DNA of 64,000 bases from Polynucleobacter sp. AM-7D1 (GCF_018688455.1 NZ_CP061319.1:1860001-1924000), one strand, 5' to 3'; counted from the stretch's first letter, positions 19,352 to 31,563 are shown. Program-made: numbers and translations. The notes: generated by a model from the letters alone, not told the origin.

Positions 19352-20413
19352 TTAGGCCAAACACCCTTCAAGCCCAGCCAGCAGGGTATCTTTAGGCAAA
19401 TCAATGCCGATAAAAACCATCCGCGTTTGCTTTGGCTCAGCACCCCAAACACCCGCCAAATCACTTCCCATCATCTGATGAACGCCCTGGAACACGACTT
19501 TTCGGTTGCTACCCTTCACATAGAGGACGCCTTTATAGCGCAACATCTTCTCTCCGAAGACCTCCAAAATACCCCCCAGGAAGTCCTCTAATTTTTTATG
19601 ATCAAAGGGTTTATCACTACGAAAAACGAAGGATTGAATGCGGTCTGTATGGCCTGCATGGCCATGATGGTCGTGACTATGGTCATGCCCACAAGTGCTG
19701 TGATCATGGTGGTCATGGCTGTGATCGTGGCCACAAGTGGCGTGATCATGATCGTCTTGCTCCAAGAAGTGAGGGTCAATATCGAGCTTGGAATTCAAAT
19801 TAAAGCCCTTAAGATCCAAAACAGCGTCTAAGGGCACTACCCCCTTAGATATTCCCTGAATTGGGGCGCGGGGATTCATATGCATCAAACGATTGCGCAA
19901 AGCATCCACTTCAGCCGGCGATACCAAATCCGTCTTAGTAATGAAGATTTGATCGGCAAAGCCTACCTGGCGCTGTGCCTCTTCATGCTCAGTGAGCTGC
20001 TGTGGGCCATGCTTGGCATCTACAAGAGTGACTACCGCATCCAATACGTAATGATCCGCAACATCATCATCCATAAAGAATGTTTGGGCCACCGGGCCTG
20101 GATTAGCCACACCGGTAGTTTCAATAACTACGCGATCAAAACTAATCTTTTTATCTTTACGCTGCTCCCAGAGTGAATTGAGGGCCTCCACTAAATCGCC
20201 GCGAATAGTGCAGCAAATACAACCATTGCTCATTTGCACAATGTTCTCTTGATTGTCTTGAACCAAGATGTCGTTATCAATATTCTCTTCGCCGAACTCG
20301 TTTTCAATCACGGCAATTTTTTTGCCATGCTCTTCAGTCAAGATGTGTTTGAGCAAAGTCGTTTTGCCGCTACCTAAAAAGCCTGTAAGAATTGTTACTG
20401 GAATTAACGCCAT
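19352..20413 (-). CDS. CobW/COG0523 GTP-binding metallochaperone-like protein
   Basis: P-loop GTPase of the COG0523 family, which handles zinc or cobalt insertion or trafficking. I choose the ATG at 20413 ([19 protein letters not shown], 353 residues) with GGA 6 bases upstream; an upstream ATG 5 codons earlier lacks this. Visible features: P-loop [11 protein letters not shown] at about 10-20, the metal-binding GCICC motif near 67, and TKTD. Around residue 225-260 there is a His/Asp-rich metal-binding segment made of two tandem repeats containing [11 protein letters not shown]. The C-terminal CobW_C domain follows. No Zur-type operator was recognised upstream. Confidence 0.88.
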   Translation of the reverse strand: MALIPVTILTGFLGSGKTTLLKHILTEEHGKKIAVIENEFGEENIDNDILVQDNQENIVQMSNGCICCTIRGDLVEALNSLWEQRKDKKISFDRVVIETTGVANPGPVAQTFFMDDDVADHYVLDAVVTLVDAKHGPQQLTEHEEAQRQVGFADQIFITKTDLVSPAEVDALRNRLMHMNPRAPIQGISKGVVPLDAVLDLKGFNLNSKLDIDPHFLEQDDHDHATCGHDHSHDHHDHSTCGHDHSHDHHGHAGHTDRIQSFVFRSDKPFDHKKLEDFLGGILEVFGEKMLRYKGVLYVKGSNRKVVFQGVHQMMGSDLAGVWGAEPKQTRMVFIGIDLPKDTLLAGLEGCLA

Positions 20414-20479
20414 GATCGATCCATTCAAAATCTATAAATACATTCCCTAAATGGGAAACCTTCTATCTTACCGAGTTCC

Positions 20480-21481
20480 TCACGCTTTGCCAGCCTTTGC
20501 GCGTGGATGGGCTTTATCGTATGCCTGCGCTAGGTGCTGGAAATCTAAAGAGGTATAAATCTGCGTGCTGGCAATGCTGGCATGCCCCAGCATTTCCTGC
20601 ACCGCCCGCAAATCTTGGGACGATTGCAATACATGACTTGCGAAGCTATGGCGCATCATGTGCGGATGCACATGGGTCGGCAGGCCGGCACGCATCGCCA
20701 AAGTGCGCAGACGCGCCTGCACAGTCCGAGGGGATAGGCGCGCACCGCTAGCAGAGATAAATAAAGCCATTGATACATTTGCCTGCTCCAGTTGGTCACG
20801 AACCGCACGCCAGACTTTGAGGGATTGCATTGCAGGTCCACCAATCGGGACTGAGCGGCGCTTGCCACCTTTACCCAACACCGTGACTTCTGCAGCATCC
20901 CAATCCAACCAGCCGGCAGACTCTTGTTGGCGATCTTTGCTTTGCATTACATCAATGCCAAGAAGCTCAGATAAACGTAGGCCTGATGAATACAGCAAAT
21001 CAATGATCGCTGCGTCACGTACAGTCTCGAGATCTTTTTTTTCTTCGGCTTCTTTCACGGCTTGGTTTACTAAAGAGAGTGCCTGCTCAACTGAGAGCGC
21101 CTTAGGCAAAGACTTCAAACGTTTGGGCGCCTTCACATCATCAACAGGATTGGCGACTAGATTGGCGGTTACCTTTCCTGCCTGCGCATCGCGACGGGCA
21201 TCTTTCTCAGTCAACCAGTCATACCAGCCGCGCCATGCAGAAAGCGCTCTAGCAATCGTACGGGATGATTTTCCTTTGGAATGTAAGCGACCCGCCCAGC
21301 GACGCACATGCGCATTTGTGACTTTTAATAACTCAATGGAATCATCTGCTGCTAATTCCTGCAGCTCAACCAGATCCATGCGATACGCTTTAAGCGTATG
21401 AGGTGAGAGCTGCCTTAAAACATGCAGCTCGTGCAAATACTCTTGCACTAAGGGATGAAGATCAGCTGGTGCTTGGCTCAT
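20480..21481 (-). CDS. xerC: Tyrosine recombinase XerC
   Basis: Chromosome dimer resolution at dif together with XerD. The start is taken as the ATG at 21481 (MSQAPADLHP, 333 residues); a longer open frame upstream lies within the DUF484 gene and does not resemble the family. N-terminal SAM-like DNA-binding domain: LHVLRQLSPHTLKAYRMDL. The catalytic set is present: R in SSGLRLSELLG, then HMMRHSFASH, LGHASIASTQIYT with the Tyr nucleophile. It overlaps the DUF484 gene by 20 bases, the same pairing as in E. coli. Confidence 0.92.
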   Translation of the reverse strand: MSQAPADLHPLVQEYLHELHVLRQLSPHTLKAYRMDLVELQELAADDSIELLKVTNAHVRRWAGRLHSKGKSSRTIARALSAWRGWYDWLTEKDARRDAQAGKVTANLVANPVDDVKAPKRLKSLPKALSVEQALSLVNQAVKEAEEKKDLETVRDAAIIDLLYSSGLRLSELLGIDVMQSKDRQQESAGWLDWDAAEVTVLGKGGKRRSVPIGGPAMQSLKVWRAVRDQLEQANVSMALFISASGARLSPRTVQARLRTLAMRAGLPTHVHPHMMRHSFASHVLQSSQDLRAVQEMLGHASIASTQIYTSLDFQHLAQAYDKAHPRAKAGKA

Positions 21482-22136
21482 AAGCCTGGATACGATCCAA
21501 AGCTGCAGCAGTGAGTTCGGCAATTTGACGCAAATAAAATGCGCCCATATCTGCCGTAAATCGAGTTTCATCTTTACTGGCCAACAAAAGCACTGCTGGC
21601 GATTGCGCCACACCAATACTCTTGCCTAATGGCAGGCCAATAGCCACCATACTTTGCCACTCAGGATCAATGCTCACTTGAGTTGCCAACAAATCTACGC
21701 TCGCTGCAGCCAGCTCTTTAGCAGAGCCACAAAGCGGCGTATCGATCCAAGGACCAAATGCTGTATTGGGTGACAAGAGTTGTGCAGCTTCCACCTCAAA
21801 TACCTCTGCCAAACCCGCTGTCACTGCAGACTCTACATCTGCCTTCGTGTTGGCACCCATTAGGCGTAATAACCAAGCCACTAGCCTCTGTTGAGTTTTG
21901 TCGTTGTGACTACCGAAGTGCAACATCTCACTCAGGCGGCGGTTCAGCTCTTGGTTCTGTGTGCGCAACAAAGTCATCTGGCGCTCTTGCAATGATATAG
22001 CGCGATCTTCATGTGGATGCTTCAAGCGAATTTCATTTAAGAGATTGGCATAGCGCTCAAAAAAACCTGGGGTAGCGCGTAACCACTCTGCTACCAATTC
22101 TTCTTGCTCGGCCTGCTTGGGATCGATTGCGCTCAT
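21462..22136 (-). CDS. DUF484 family protein
   Basis: GAF-like conserved protein of unknown function, consistently encoded next to xerC in proteobacteria. The N-terminal part VAEWLRATPGFFERYANLLNEIRLKHPHEDRAISLQERQ is split by the family pattern PGFF...L..I..PH...AISL, followed by a short coiled coil (about 48-75) and a GAF-like domain. It is 224 residues long and overlaps xerC by 20 bases. A role linked to recombination is inference from context only. Confidence 0.85.
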   Translation of the reverse strand: MSAIDPKQAEQEELVAEWLRATPGFFERYANLLNEIRLKHPHEDRAISLQERQMTLLRTQNQELNRRLSEMLHFGSHNDKTQQRLVAWLLRLMGANTKADVESAVTAGLAEVFEVEAAQLLSPNTAFGPWIDTPLCGSAKELAAASVDLLATQVSIDPEWQSMVAIGLPLGKSIGVAQSPAVLLLASKDETRFTADMGAFYLRQIAELTAAALDRIQAYEPSTS

Positions 22137-22170
22137 TTATTTCTTTCTTGCATATTTTTTATTTAACTTT

Positions 22171-23643
22171 TTAGCCCAGCTTTTTACGCAACAGCTCATT
22201 CACTTGCCCTGGGTTGGCTTTACCTTGTGAGGCTTTCATAATTTGGCCTACCAAGGCATTAAATGCCTTTTCCTTACCAGAGCGGAACTCCTCAACAGAC
22301 TTCTCATTAGCTGCCAACACTTTATCGATCATGGTTTCCAACTCACCGCTGTCACTAATTTGCTTTAAACCTTTAGATTCAATCACTTCATCAACAGTGC
22401 TAATAGATTTACCAGTGACGGCTTGCTCCCACAGAATCGCAAAGATGTCTTTTGCAATCTTGTTAGAGATAGTGCCATCTGCCACACGAGTTAATAGCGG
22501 TGCTAAATGCTCAGCTTTTAAGGGGGCATCTGCGGTAGCAATACCAGCACGATTCAATGATGAAGCAAACTCACCCGCAATTAAGTTGGCCGCAGCTTTT
22601 GCCAAAGACTTACCAACAATGTCGAGCAGCTCTTCAAATACTTTTGCAGTGTCGCGATCTTGTGTGAGTAATTGCGTATCGTAGGCACTTAAACCAAACT
22701 CGCTTTGCCACTGCTCACGAAGCTGCGCTGGTAGAGCTGGCATCTTGCTGCGCACATCGGCAATCCAGGCATCGTCAATCACGACTGGCAATAGATCGGG
22801 ATCCGGGAAGTAGCGGTAGTCATTCGCATCCTCTTTGCTTCGCATACTGCGAGTTTCTTGACGATCGGGATCGTACAAGCGGGTTTCTTGCACGACTGTG
22901 CCACCATCTTCAATTAATTCGATTTGGCGACGCACTTCATATTGAATCGCCTCCTCTAAAAAGCGGAACGAGTTCAGATTCTTAATTTCGCAACGGGTAC
23001 CAAATTCTTTTTGGCCTACTGGTCGAACGGATACGTTGGCATCACAACGGAAAGAGCCTTCTTGCATATTGCCATCACACACCCCAAGCCAAACAACTAG
23101 CGTGTGAAGTGCTTTTGCATAAGCCACTGCTTCAGCAGCACTGCGCATCACCGGCTCAGTCACAATTTCTAATAATGGGGTGCCGGCACGATTCAGGTCG
23201 ATACCGCTAGAGGCTTCGCCATGTGGGCCTAAGAAGCCCTCTTCGTGAACCGACTTACCAGCATCTTCTTCCATGTGGGCGCGCGTGAGCTCAACTACCT
23301 TGACTTGATCGCCAACCAATATCTCCAGATGACCACCTACAACTACAGGGAGATCCATCTGACTAATCTGGTATCCCTTTGGCAAGTCAGGGTAGAAATA
23401 ATTCTTGCGCGCAAAAATACTTGCTGGCGAGATCTTGGCATTAACTGCCAAACCAAAGCGAATGGCATGCTCAACCGCCTGACGATTCAATACTGGCAAA
23501 ACACCAGGTAAAGCCAAGTCAACTGCACAAGCCTGGGTATTGGGTCCTGCACCAAAGCGTGTACTTGCGCCACTGAAGATTTTCGATTGCGTTTGAAGCT
23601 GTGCGTGAGTCTCTAGACCTATAACGATTTCCCATTGCATCAT
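22171..23643 (-). CDS. gatB: Asp/Glu-tRNA amidotransferase subunit B
   Basis: GatB of the GatCAB complex, which amidates mischarged Glu-tRNA(Gln) or Asp-tRNA(Asn). Motifs: [13 protein letters not shown] at the N-terminus, [17 protein letters not shown] near 84, [13 protein letters not shown] near 203, and a C-terminal YqeY-like tail ([17 protein letters not shown]). It is 490 residues. Start ATG overlaps the gatA stop by 4 bases (ATGA). A second ATG follows directly. Confidence 0.96.
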   Translation of the reverse strand: MMQWEIVIGLETHAQLQTQSKIFSGASTRFGAGPNTQACAVDLALPGVLPVLNRQAVEHAIRFGLAVNAKISPASIFARKNYFYPDLPKGYQISQMDLPVVVGGHLEILVGDQVKVVELTRAHMEEDAGKSVHEEGFLGPHGEASSGIDLNRAGTPLLEIVTEPVMRSAAEAVAYAKALHTLVVWLGVCDGNMQEGSFRCDANVSVRPVGQKEFGTRCEIKNLNSFRFLEEAIQYEVRRQIELIEDGGTVVQETRLYDPDRQETRSMRSKEDANDYRYFPDPDLLPVVIDDAWIADVRSKMPALPAQLREQWQSEFGLSAYDTQLLTQDRDTAKVFEELLDIVGKSLAKAAANLIAGEFASSLNRAGIATADAPLKAEHLAPLLTRVADGTISNKIAKDIFAILWEQAVTGKSISTVDEVIESKGLKQISDSGELETMIDKVLAANEKSVEEFRSGKEKAFNALVGQIMKASQGKANPGQVNELLRKKLG

Positions 23644-25153
23644 GCCACCTCGCTTGCTTGACGCAAATGCCAGTCAGTACTTTGCTGATATTGATGAGCC
23701 ACCTGTAGTAAGCGCGCCTCAGAAAAATAATTGCCAATGATCTGCATCCCAATAGGTAACTTGCTTGAATTAAATCCACAAGGAACACTCATTGCCGGCA
23801 GTCCTGCTAAGTTCGTTGAGAGTGTGTAAATGTCTTCTAAATACATCTGCACTGGGTCATTTGATTTTTCACCTAAGCGCCATGCAACATCTGGTGCAAC
23901 TGGCCCCAAGATCACATCGCACTTCTCAAATGCTGCCTGAAAATCCGCGGCAATAATGCGACGAATTTTTTGTGCCTGTAAATAATAGGCATCGTAATAA
24001 CCATGACAGAGCACATAAGTACCAACTAAGATACGCCGCTTCACTTCTGCTCCAAATCCTTCGGTGCGTGATTTCTTATACATGTCAGATAAATCACGAT
24101 ATTCATTTGCGCGGTGTCCGTAACGCACACCATCAAAGCGACTCAAATTACTTGAGGCTTCAGCTGGGGCTAAAACGTAATACACCGGGATGGATAACTT
24201 AGTCTTAGGGAGACTTACTTCAAGCAATTCTGCACCCAAATCTTGTAATACTTTTGCAGCTGCATTGACAGCATTAGCCACTTCCGGTGCAAGGCCTTCT
24301 GCAAAGAATTCTTTTGGCAAGCCAATCCGCAAACCTTCTAAAGGTTTCATAGGGCTTGCATTGCCCTCTTTCCAATTTTGTGTGAGGTAGCGGCTGTAAT
24401 CCTCTCCAGAATCGGCAAGCGAAGTGGAGTCACGCGGATCATGGGAAGACATTGCTGTGAGCAATAAAGCGCAGTCTTCAGCCGTTTTACCCATCGGGCC
24501 TGCTTGATCTAATGAAGAGGCGTAGGCAATCATCCCGTAACGAGATACGCGCCCGTAACTTGGCTTAATTCCGGTTAATCCACAAAAAGCAGCGGGCTGC
24601 CTTATCGATCCACCCGTATCCGTGCCTGTTGCAATCGGGGCTAATCCTGCGGCCACTGCCGCTGCAGAACCTCCAGAAGATCCGCCAGCAACATATTCTG
24701 AATTCCACGGGTTTAAGACTGGGCCATAGGCAGAATTCTCATTAGAGGAGCCCATTGCAAACTCGTCCATATTGGTTTTGCCAAGGCAAACCATGCCAGC
24801 ACCATTTGGATTCAACTCATCCGGAATTCCAAGATTCGAAACTACCGTTGCATCAAATGGGCTGAGGTAGCCTTCGAGCATTTTGGATGCCGCAGTGGAC
24901 TTCCAGCCGCGCGTCACAAAGACATCTTTATGCGCAACTGGGATACCCGTTAATTTTCCGGCTTTACCTGAGGCAATGATTTTATCTGCTTTAGATGCTT
25001 GCTCTAAACTTAAGTGAGTGCTTACATCAAGGTATGCATTGAAGCGCTTTCCAGCCTCAATACGATCTAAAAAATACTTTGTCAGCTCGGTACTAGAGAC
25101 CTCTTTTGCTGCCAATGCTTTGGCCATTAAAGCTATGGGGGTTTGGTGCCAAC

Positions 25154-25157
<4 letters not shown>
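23640..25157 (-). CDS. gatA: Asp/Glu-tRNA amidotransferase subunit A
   Basis: Amidase subunit that releases ammonia from glutamine for the GatCAB transamidation. The amidase signature is complete: catalytic Lys in PVAHKDVFV near 73, [16 protein letters not shown] near 130, the Ser-cisSer-Lys region [17 protein letters not shown] near 150 and [13 protein letters not shown] near 171. It is 505 residues. Overlaps gatC upstream and gatB downstream by 4 bases each, so the three subunits are translationally coupled. Confidence 0.96.
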
Positions 25158-26553
<1,396 letters not shown>

Positions 26554-26577
26554 TTGACCTAAGCGTCGATTAGGGAA

Positions 26578-27507
26578 TTGCAACATAGCGCTCCTCCTCT
26601 TTTCAGACAAGGCGTTCCGGCTTTAGTCAAACTGATTGTCTGTCTATCGATCAGCATCGCATTGATGTTGATCGATTTTCGCTATAAGGCGCTCGATCCA
26701 ATTCGCAACAATGTCAATTGGCTATTGCGCCCACTAGAGTATGTGATGATGATGCCGCGCAATGCATATGAAGCGACATCAGAATATTTCACCAGTCGTG
26801 GAACACTCGATAAAGAAAACCAAGAAATGAAAGTCCGCCAAGCTGAACTTTCTCTGCTTGCGAATCAATCTGAATTTCTTTTAATTGAAAATCAAAATTT
26901 GCGTCAGCTCATCGACTTACAAAATCAAGTTCCCTATAAAACATTGTCGGTGGAAATTTTATTTAATCCCCCCAATCCAATTTCTCAACGGATTGTGATT
27001 AATCGGGGAAGTGCCGACGGACTAAAGCAAGGTAGTCCAATAGCCAATGATTCAGGCATCTTGGGTCAAGTAGTGCGTCTCTACAATAATTCTGCCGAGG
27101 TTTCTTTATTAGAGGATCGTGACTTTGCAGTGCCTGTTCAGGTAGCTCGCAATGGCTTGAGAGCAGCGGTATTTGGAGCTGGGCGCGGCAACCCTCTAGA
27201 GCTTCGCTATTTACCCGTGGCCAGTGATTTAGAAGTAGGTGACGTACTGATTACCTCTGGTATCGACGGCGTTTATCCGCCAGGTTTTGCCGTTGCAGTC
27301 ATTAGTCGCATAGAGCGTAATGCGGATAAAAACTCATCGAATGTATTTTGTGTGCCAATTGCCCCCGTCAATCGCTATCGCCAGGCTTTAGCCCTTCTTT
27401 ATGATCCTCAGTGGGATGCCAATGCCTCTACTGGCAGCAATAAATTAGGCGCACCGATAGTTAATGCTCCAGGTCGCCGTCAAACTCGTGCGCGAGGCAT
27501 GCAATGA
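26578..27507 (+). CDS. mreC: Rod-shape-determining protein MreC
   Basis: Bitopic membrane protein linking MreB to periplasmic PBP2. It has one N-terminal transmembrane helix (about residues 14-34), a coiled coil (about 70-110) and the beta-rich domain with VINRGSADGLKQGSPI and GDVLITSGIDGVYPPGFAVAVIS. It is 309 residues, with a Pro/basic tail. The start is a TTG with AGGGA just upstream; the next ATG would delete the transmembrane helix start. It overlaps mreD by 4 bases. Confidence 0.92.
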   Translation: MQHSAPPLFRQGVPALVKLIVCLSISIALMLIDFRYKALDPIRNNVNWLLRPLEYVMMMPRNAYEATSEYFTSRGTLDKENQEMKVRQAELSLLANQSEFLLIENQNLRQLIDLQNQVPYKTLSVEILFNPPNPISQRIVINRGSADGLKQGSPIANDSGILGQVVRLYNNSAEVSLLEDRDFAVPVQVARNGLRAAVFGAGRGNPLELRYLPVASDLEVGDVLITSGIDGVYPPGFAVAVISRIERNADKNSSNVFCVPIAPVNRYRQALALLYDPQWDANASTGSNKLGAPIVNAPGRRQTRARGMQ

Positions 27508-28028
27508 TTGATTTTCAAAGCGGCTATATTCTGCGACCGGTTAACCCAGTCTTTATTTATTTCAGCCTGCTGTGTGCGTTGCTGCTTAACCTGCTGCCAA
27601 TTGGGAATTACAGCTGGGTTCCTGACTGGCTCATTATTTGCATCGTATTTTGGAATATTCACCAACATCGCTATATTGGGGTAGGCGCTGCATTCTTTCT
27701 TGGACTCTTGATGGATGTGCATAACTCGGATCTCCTGGGCTTGCATGCTTTTAGCTACTCATTGGTCGCCTACCTTGCGATCTCTTGGCATAGACGAATC
27801 ATTGTTTTGAATGTTCTCACTCAGGCGATGCATTTACTGCCCATCTTCTTGCTAGTGTCACTATTCCCCGTAATCACTCATTGGTTATTGAGTGGCGAAA
27901 TTTATTGGTGGGCATTAACTGGTGCTATCCAAGCAATGATTGAGACATTGTTATGGCCAGTAGCAACACAAATTTTGCTTTCGCCTCAACGTCGCCCCAT
28001 TGACGTTGACCACAATCGTCCGCTTTAA
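27504..28028 (+). CDS. mreD: Rod-shape-determining protein MreD
   Basis: Small polytopic inner-membrane component of the elongasome. The 174 residues contain five or six hydrophobic segments; FLGLLMDVHNSDLLGLHAFSYSL near 72 is the conserved MreD block. ATGA overlap with mreC, and mrdA starts 8 bases later. Confidence 0.9.
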   Translation: MIDFQSGYILRPVNPVFIYFSLLCALLLNLLPIGNYSWVPDWLIICIVFWNIHQHRYIGVGAAFFLGLLMDVHNSDLLGLHAFSYSLVAYLAISWHRRIIVLNVLTQAMHLLPIFLLVSLFPVITHWLLSGEIYWWALTGAIQAMIETLLWPVATQILLSPQRRPIDVDHNRPL

Positions 28029-28036
28029 AGCGCTGC

Positions 28037-29944
28037 ATGGTTTCATTTAAAAAACCAAACCTCGATTCATTTCAAGAGCGCATTCATATTGCGACCTTGT
28101 TTGTTACCTTTTGCTTCCTCCTGCTCATCACTCGATTGGTATGGCTACAACTGGTAAGTCATGGCAAATATGCTCTGCTAGCAGAAAGCAATCGCATCGC
28201 CCTTGTCCCTGCCCCCGCCAATCGTGGTCTATTGATCGATCGAAATGGAATTGTTATTGGCAGAAACTATTCAGCATTGACTTTAGATGTGAATGCTGAA
28301 GAGCTAAAAGGCAATGTTGATGAGCTCATTGATGAGCTCTCCCAAATCGTATTGATTTCTCCAAGAGATCGTCGGAATTTCAAGCGCTCACTTGAAGATT
28401 CTAGAAAAATGGGCACCTTTCCCCTCAGATCTATGCTTACTGAATCTGAAACAGCGCGATTTATGGCTAACCGCTATCGCTTTCCGGGTGTTGAAATACG
28501 TGCACGCAGCTTTCGCGAGTACCCCTACAACGAACTAGCCTCGCACCTGATTGGCTATATCGGACGTGCTTCCAAGCGCGATATCGAGCGCATGCAAGTT
28601 GAAATCGATAATTCAAAAGCAGGCGATCCCGATGCGCTACAAACATCATTTCTGCCGGGCATTCAATATGTCGGGAAAATTGGTATAGAGCAAAGCTACG
28701 AAACAGTATTACGTGGCACGCCAGGGTACGATGAGGTTGAAATTACTGCAGGCGGCAAACCAGTACGAACCCTCGCAAGCTCACCATCGGTACCTGGAAA
28801 AAACGTAGTACTGTCAGTTGATATCAAACTGCAATATTTAGTTGAACAGCTCTATGGAAATTTTCGTGGTGCATTTGTGGCTATTGAGCCCGAGACTGGC
28901 GATATATTGGCCTTTGTATCGAAGCCCAACTTTAATCCCAATGATTTTGTAGAGGGCATTGATTCAGTGACATGGAAGGAGCTGAATGACTCCCCACAAA
29001 AGCCACTCTACAACCGCCCACTCAAAGGGATCTACCCACCGGGATCAACATATAAACCATTTATGGCCCTTGCCGCATTGGAAACCAAAAAACGTACTCC
29101 GGCGCAAACGATCTCCGACCCAGGCTATTTTGAATTTGGTAACCATACTTTTCGAGATGATAAAAAAGGAGGTCACGGTATCGTAGACATGCAAAAGTCC
29201 ATTGTTGAATCTTGCGACACCTACTACTACCTCTTGGCGCGCGATATGGGCGTCAACATGATGCATGACTTTATGAAGCCTTTTGGATTTGGTCAAATCA
29301 CTGGTATCGATCTACAAGGCGAGTCTAAAGGCGTATTGCCATCGACTGAATGGAAGAAAAATACCTTCAAAAAACCAGAGCAGCAAAAATGGTACGAAGG
29401 GGAAACGATTTCTTTGGGCATTGGTCAGGGTTATAACGCATTTACGATTTTGCAGTTGGCACATGCAATGTCAAATCTCGCCAATAACGGTATTGTGATG
29501 AAGCCACACTTAGTTAAGGCAATTGAAGATCCCTTCACTAGACATCGCACCCTCACAACCCCCAAAGAAAGTTATCGCATTGATCTTGTTCCTGAGAATA
29601 TTGAGATTATCAAGAAGGCTATGGTTGAGGTGAATAATTCTGGCACTTCCGCCTCCGTTTTTAAAGGCACAAGCTATCAAGCTGGTGGCAAGACTGGAAC
29701 GGCGCAAGTATTTAGCTTGAACTCAAAAGAGTATCACCATGGCTCTACGGCAGAATTCTTACGAGACCATGCTTTGTATGTTGCCTTTGCTCCCGCCGAA
29801 AAACCAACCATTGCCATTGCCATGGTTGTTGAGAATGCTGGTTTTGGAGCCCAGCATGCCGCTCCAATTGCACGTAAAGCGCTTGATTTTTATCTTGAAG
29901 GTAAATGGCCAAAGGAGATTCCTGAATGGAAAAGAGCGCCATAG
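28037..29944 (+). CDS. mrdA: Penicillin-binding protein 2 (elongasome transpeptidase)
   Basis: Class B PBP that cross-links lateral-wall peptidoglycan with RodA. It has one N-terminal transmembrane helix (about 18-42), a dimerisation domain starting near RGLLIDRNGIVIGRN, and the transpeptidase domain: SxxK in PPGSTYKPF near 330, SCDTYYY near 390 (SxN-like position), and KTG in GGKTGTAQV near 550. It is 635 residues. Its last 19 bases overlap the rodA start. Confidence 0.95.
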   Translation: MVSFKKPNLDSFQERIHIATLFVTFCFLLLITRLVWLQLVSHGKYALLAESNRIALVPAPANRGLLIDRNGIVIGRNYSALTLDVNAEELKGNVDELIDELSQIVLISPRDRRNFKRSLEDSRKMGTFPLRSMLTESETARFMANRYRFPGVEIRARSFREYPYNELASHLIGYIGRASKRDIERMQVEIDNSKAGDPDALQTSFLPGIQYVGKIGIEQSYETVLRGTPGYDEVEITAGGKPVRTLASSPSVPGKNVVLSVDIKLQYLVEQLYGNFRGAFVAIEPETGDILAFVSKPNFNPNDFVEGIDSVTWKELNDSPQKPLYNRPLKGIYPPGSTYKPFMALAALETKKRTPAQTISDPGYFEFGNHTFRDDKKGGHGIVDMQKSIVESCDTYYYLLARDMGVNMMHDFMKPFGFGQITGIDLQGESKGVLPSTEWKKNTFKKPEQQKWYEGETISLGIGQGYNAFTILQLAHAMSNLANNGIVMKPHLVKAIEDPFTRHRTLTTPKESYRIDLVPENIEIIKKAMVEVNNSGTSASVFKGTSYQAGGKTGTAQVFSLNSKEYHHGSTAEFLRDHALYVAFAPAEKPTIAIAMVVENAGFGAQHAAPIARKALDFYLEGKWPKEIPEWKRAP

Positions 29945-31077
29945 AAAAAATAAAAAATATTTTTCTGAGTATTTTTAGCGGCCTTGATCGCCAGCTAGGC
30001 CTTATTTTACTTGGCTTAGCAGGAATTGGATTTATTATATTTTTATCCGCAAGTCAAAATACGCCCGTTCGTTTTGAAGATGAACTGCGCAATCTAGCAC
30101 TTTCATTTGTTGTGATGTGGATAGTTTCCCGCATCCCGCCAAAATGGTTGGAGATGGCCGCAGTTTGGATTTATGGGATCGGGGTTGCATTGCTGATAGC
30201 CGTTGCCGTATTTGGATTAATCAAAAAAGGTGCAAGACGTTGGCTCAATATTGGCTTTGTCATTCAACCTTCTGAGTTAATGAAGATTGCTATGCCCCTG
30301 ATGTTGGCTTGGTATTTTCAAAAGCGAGAGGGAATTCAAAAATCTTGGGACTATGGGGTGGCTGCGATCATTCTTGGCATCCCCGTATTTCTTATTGCTC
30401 GTCAGCCTGACTTGGGAACTTCATTATTGGTTTTTGCCGCAGGCATGTATGTGATTATTCTTGCGGGATTACCTTGGAAGTGGATCTTGCCATTTATCGG
30501 AATTGGTGCACTCGGAATTCTTCTCATCATTATTTTTGGTAGCACTATTTGTGCCCAAGATGTTGTTTGGCCATTTGTCCACACATACCAAAAGCATCGC
30601 GTATGCACCCTGCTTGACCCTAGCAGCGACCCTCTTGGAAAAGGTTTTCATACGATTCAAGCCATGATTGCAATTGGTTCTGGTGGATTTTTTGGCAAGG
30701 GTTGGTTTCAGGGCACGCAAGCCCATCTGGAATTTATTCCAGAAAAACATACCGATTTTGTCTTTGCTGTTTTTTCTGAAGAGTTCGGCTTACTTGGCAA
30801 CTTAGTCTTGTTAGGACTTTTCTTTGCCTTAATTAAGCGTGGTCTAGCTATTTCTGCGAGTGGACCAAATTTGTTTACACGTCTGCTAGGCGCATCAGTA
30901 ACGCTAATCTTTTTTACCTACGCGTTTGTGAATATTGGCATGGTAAGCGGTCTATTGCCGGTCGTAGGAGTTCCATTGCCCTTTATTAGTTATGGAGGTA
31001 CCGCACTGGTGACGCTAGGTTTTGGCGCCGGTATTTTGATGAGCATTCATCGTCATCGGAGATTAGTACAAAGCTAG
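29926..31077 (+). CDS. rodA: Peptidoglycan glycosyltransferase RodA (SEDS family)
   Basis: SEDS polymerase that builds glycan strands with PBP2. About ten transmembrane segments are seen. Family blocks: GARRWLNIGFVIQPSELMKIAMPLMLAWYF is split into GARRWLNIG and QPSELMK near 105-120, RQPDLGTSLLVF near 160, PEKHTDFVFAVFSEEFG near 273 with the essential acidic pair, and PLPFISYGGTALVTLG near 350. It is 383 residues. Last gene of the shape operon; the terminator at 31123 follows. Confidence 0.95.
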   Translation: MEKSAIEKIKNIFLSIFSGLDRQLGLILLGLAGIGFIIFLSASQNTPVRFEDELRNLALSFVVMWIVSRIPPKWLEMAAVWIYGIGVALLIAVAVFGLIKKGARRWLNIGFVIQPSELMKIAMPLMLAWYFQKREGIQKSWDYGVAAIILGIPVFLIARQPDLGTSLLVFAAGMYVIILAGLPWKWILPFIGIGALGILLIIIFGSTICAQDVVWPFVHTYQKHRVCTLLDPSSDPLGKGFHTIQAMIAIGSGGFFGKGWFQGTQAHLEFIPEKHTDFVFAVFSEEFGLLGNLVLLGLFFALIKRGLAISASGPNLFTRLLGASVTLIFFTYAFVNIGMVSGLLPVVGVPLPFISYGGTALVTLGFGAGILMSIHRHRRLVQS

Positions 31078-31122
31078 TAATTCAGGCTAGTGGCGCAGGA
31101 CAATTGCCCACACTTCAGAAAC

Positions 31123-31149
31123 AAAAAAACCCGGCAAGCCGGGCTTTTT
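31123..31149. terminator. Bidirectional intrinsic terminator between rodA and the HU gene
   Basis: GC stem CCCGG/CCGGG around the loop CAAG, preceded by seven A and followed by five T on the plus strand. Hence it can stop transcripts arriving from rodA on the plus strand and from the HU gene on the minus strand. Confidence 0.85.
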
Positions 31150-31166
31150 CATCAACAAAGTAAGAA

Positions 31167-31451
31167 TTACTTCTTGCGCTTGTTAACTGAATCTTTAAAT
31201 GCTTTACCAGCAGAAAACTTAACAGTTTTAGCAGCAGCAATTTTGAGTGGCTCGCCAGTTTTTGGGTTACGGCCCATACGTGCAGCGCGCTTACCAGAAG
31301 CAAAAGTACCGAAACCGATCAGTTGTACTGAGTCGCCTTTAGTAACAGCTTTAATGATTTGCTCAATAGCAGAATTCAATGCAAATTCAGCTTTGGCTTT
31401 TGAGATCTCAGCGTCGTCAGCAATCGCTGCGATTAGTTCTGCTTTGTTCAA
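31167..31451 (-). CDS. HU-family DNA-binding protein
   Basis: Small nucleoid-associated DNA-bending protein of 94 residues. It begins [22 protein letters not shown] and has the HU/IHF arm signature [23 protein letters not shown] near residue 46-68 (split here as [13 protein letters not shown] and [12 protein letters not shown]). An AAGGAG ribosome-binding site precedes the start. It stands alone, ending at the shared terminator with rodA. HU rather than IHF is favoured by the [10 protein letters not shown] wording. Confidence 0.92.
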   Translation of the reverse strand: MNKAELIAAIADDAEISKAKAEFALNSAIEQIIKAVTKGDSVQLIGFGTFASGKRAARMGRNPKTGEPLKIAAAKTVKFSAGKAFKDSVNKRKK

Positions 31452-31563
31452 GTGAAGCTCCTTATAGATATTGATGTCAGCGCACCTTGCGCTTACATGA
31501 TTTTAACCACAAAAAATTACAAAAATAAAGCTGCGTCACAGCAAATTTTTTATTAACTACTTT

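Noticed and set aside
20414..20479. Possible Zur operator upstream of the CobW-type gene
   Set aside because: No palindrome matching a Zur box was found; zinc control remains unsupported.
20658..21401. 247-codon open frame on the plus strand opposite xerC
   Set aside because: Antisense shadow of a well-supported recombinase gene; composition follows the codon bias of xerC on the other strand, and there is no ribosome-binding site or family resemblance.
22214..22684. 156-codon open frame on the plus strand opposite gatB
   Set aside because: Shadow of gatB; no recognisable protein features.
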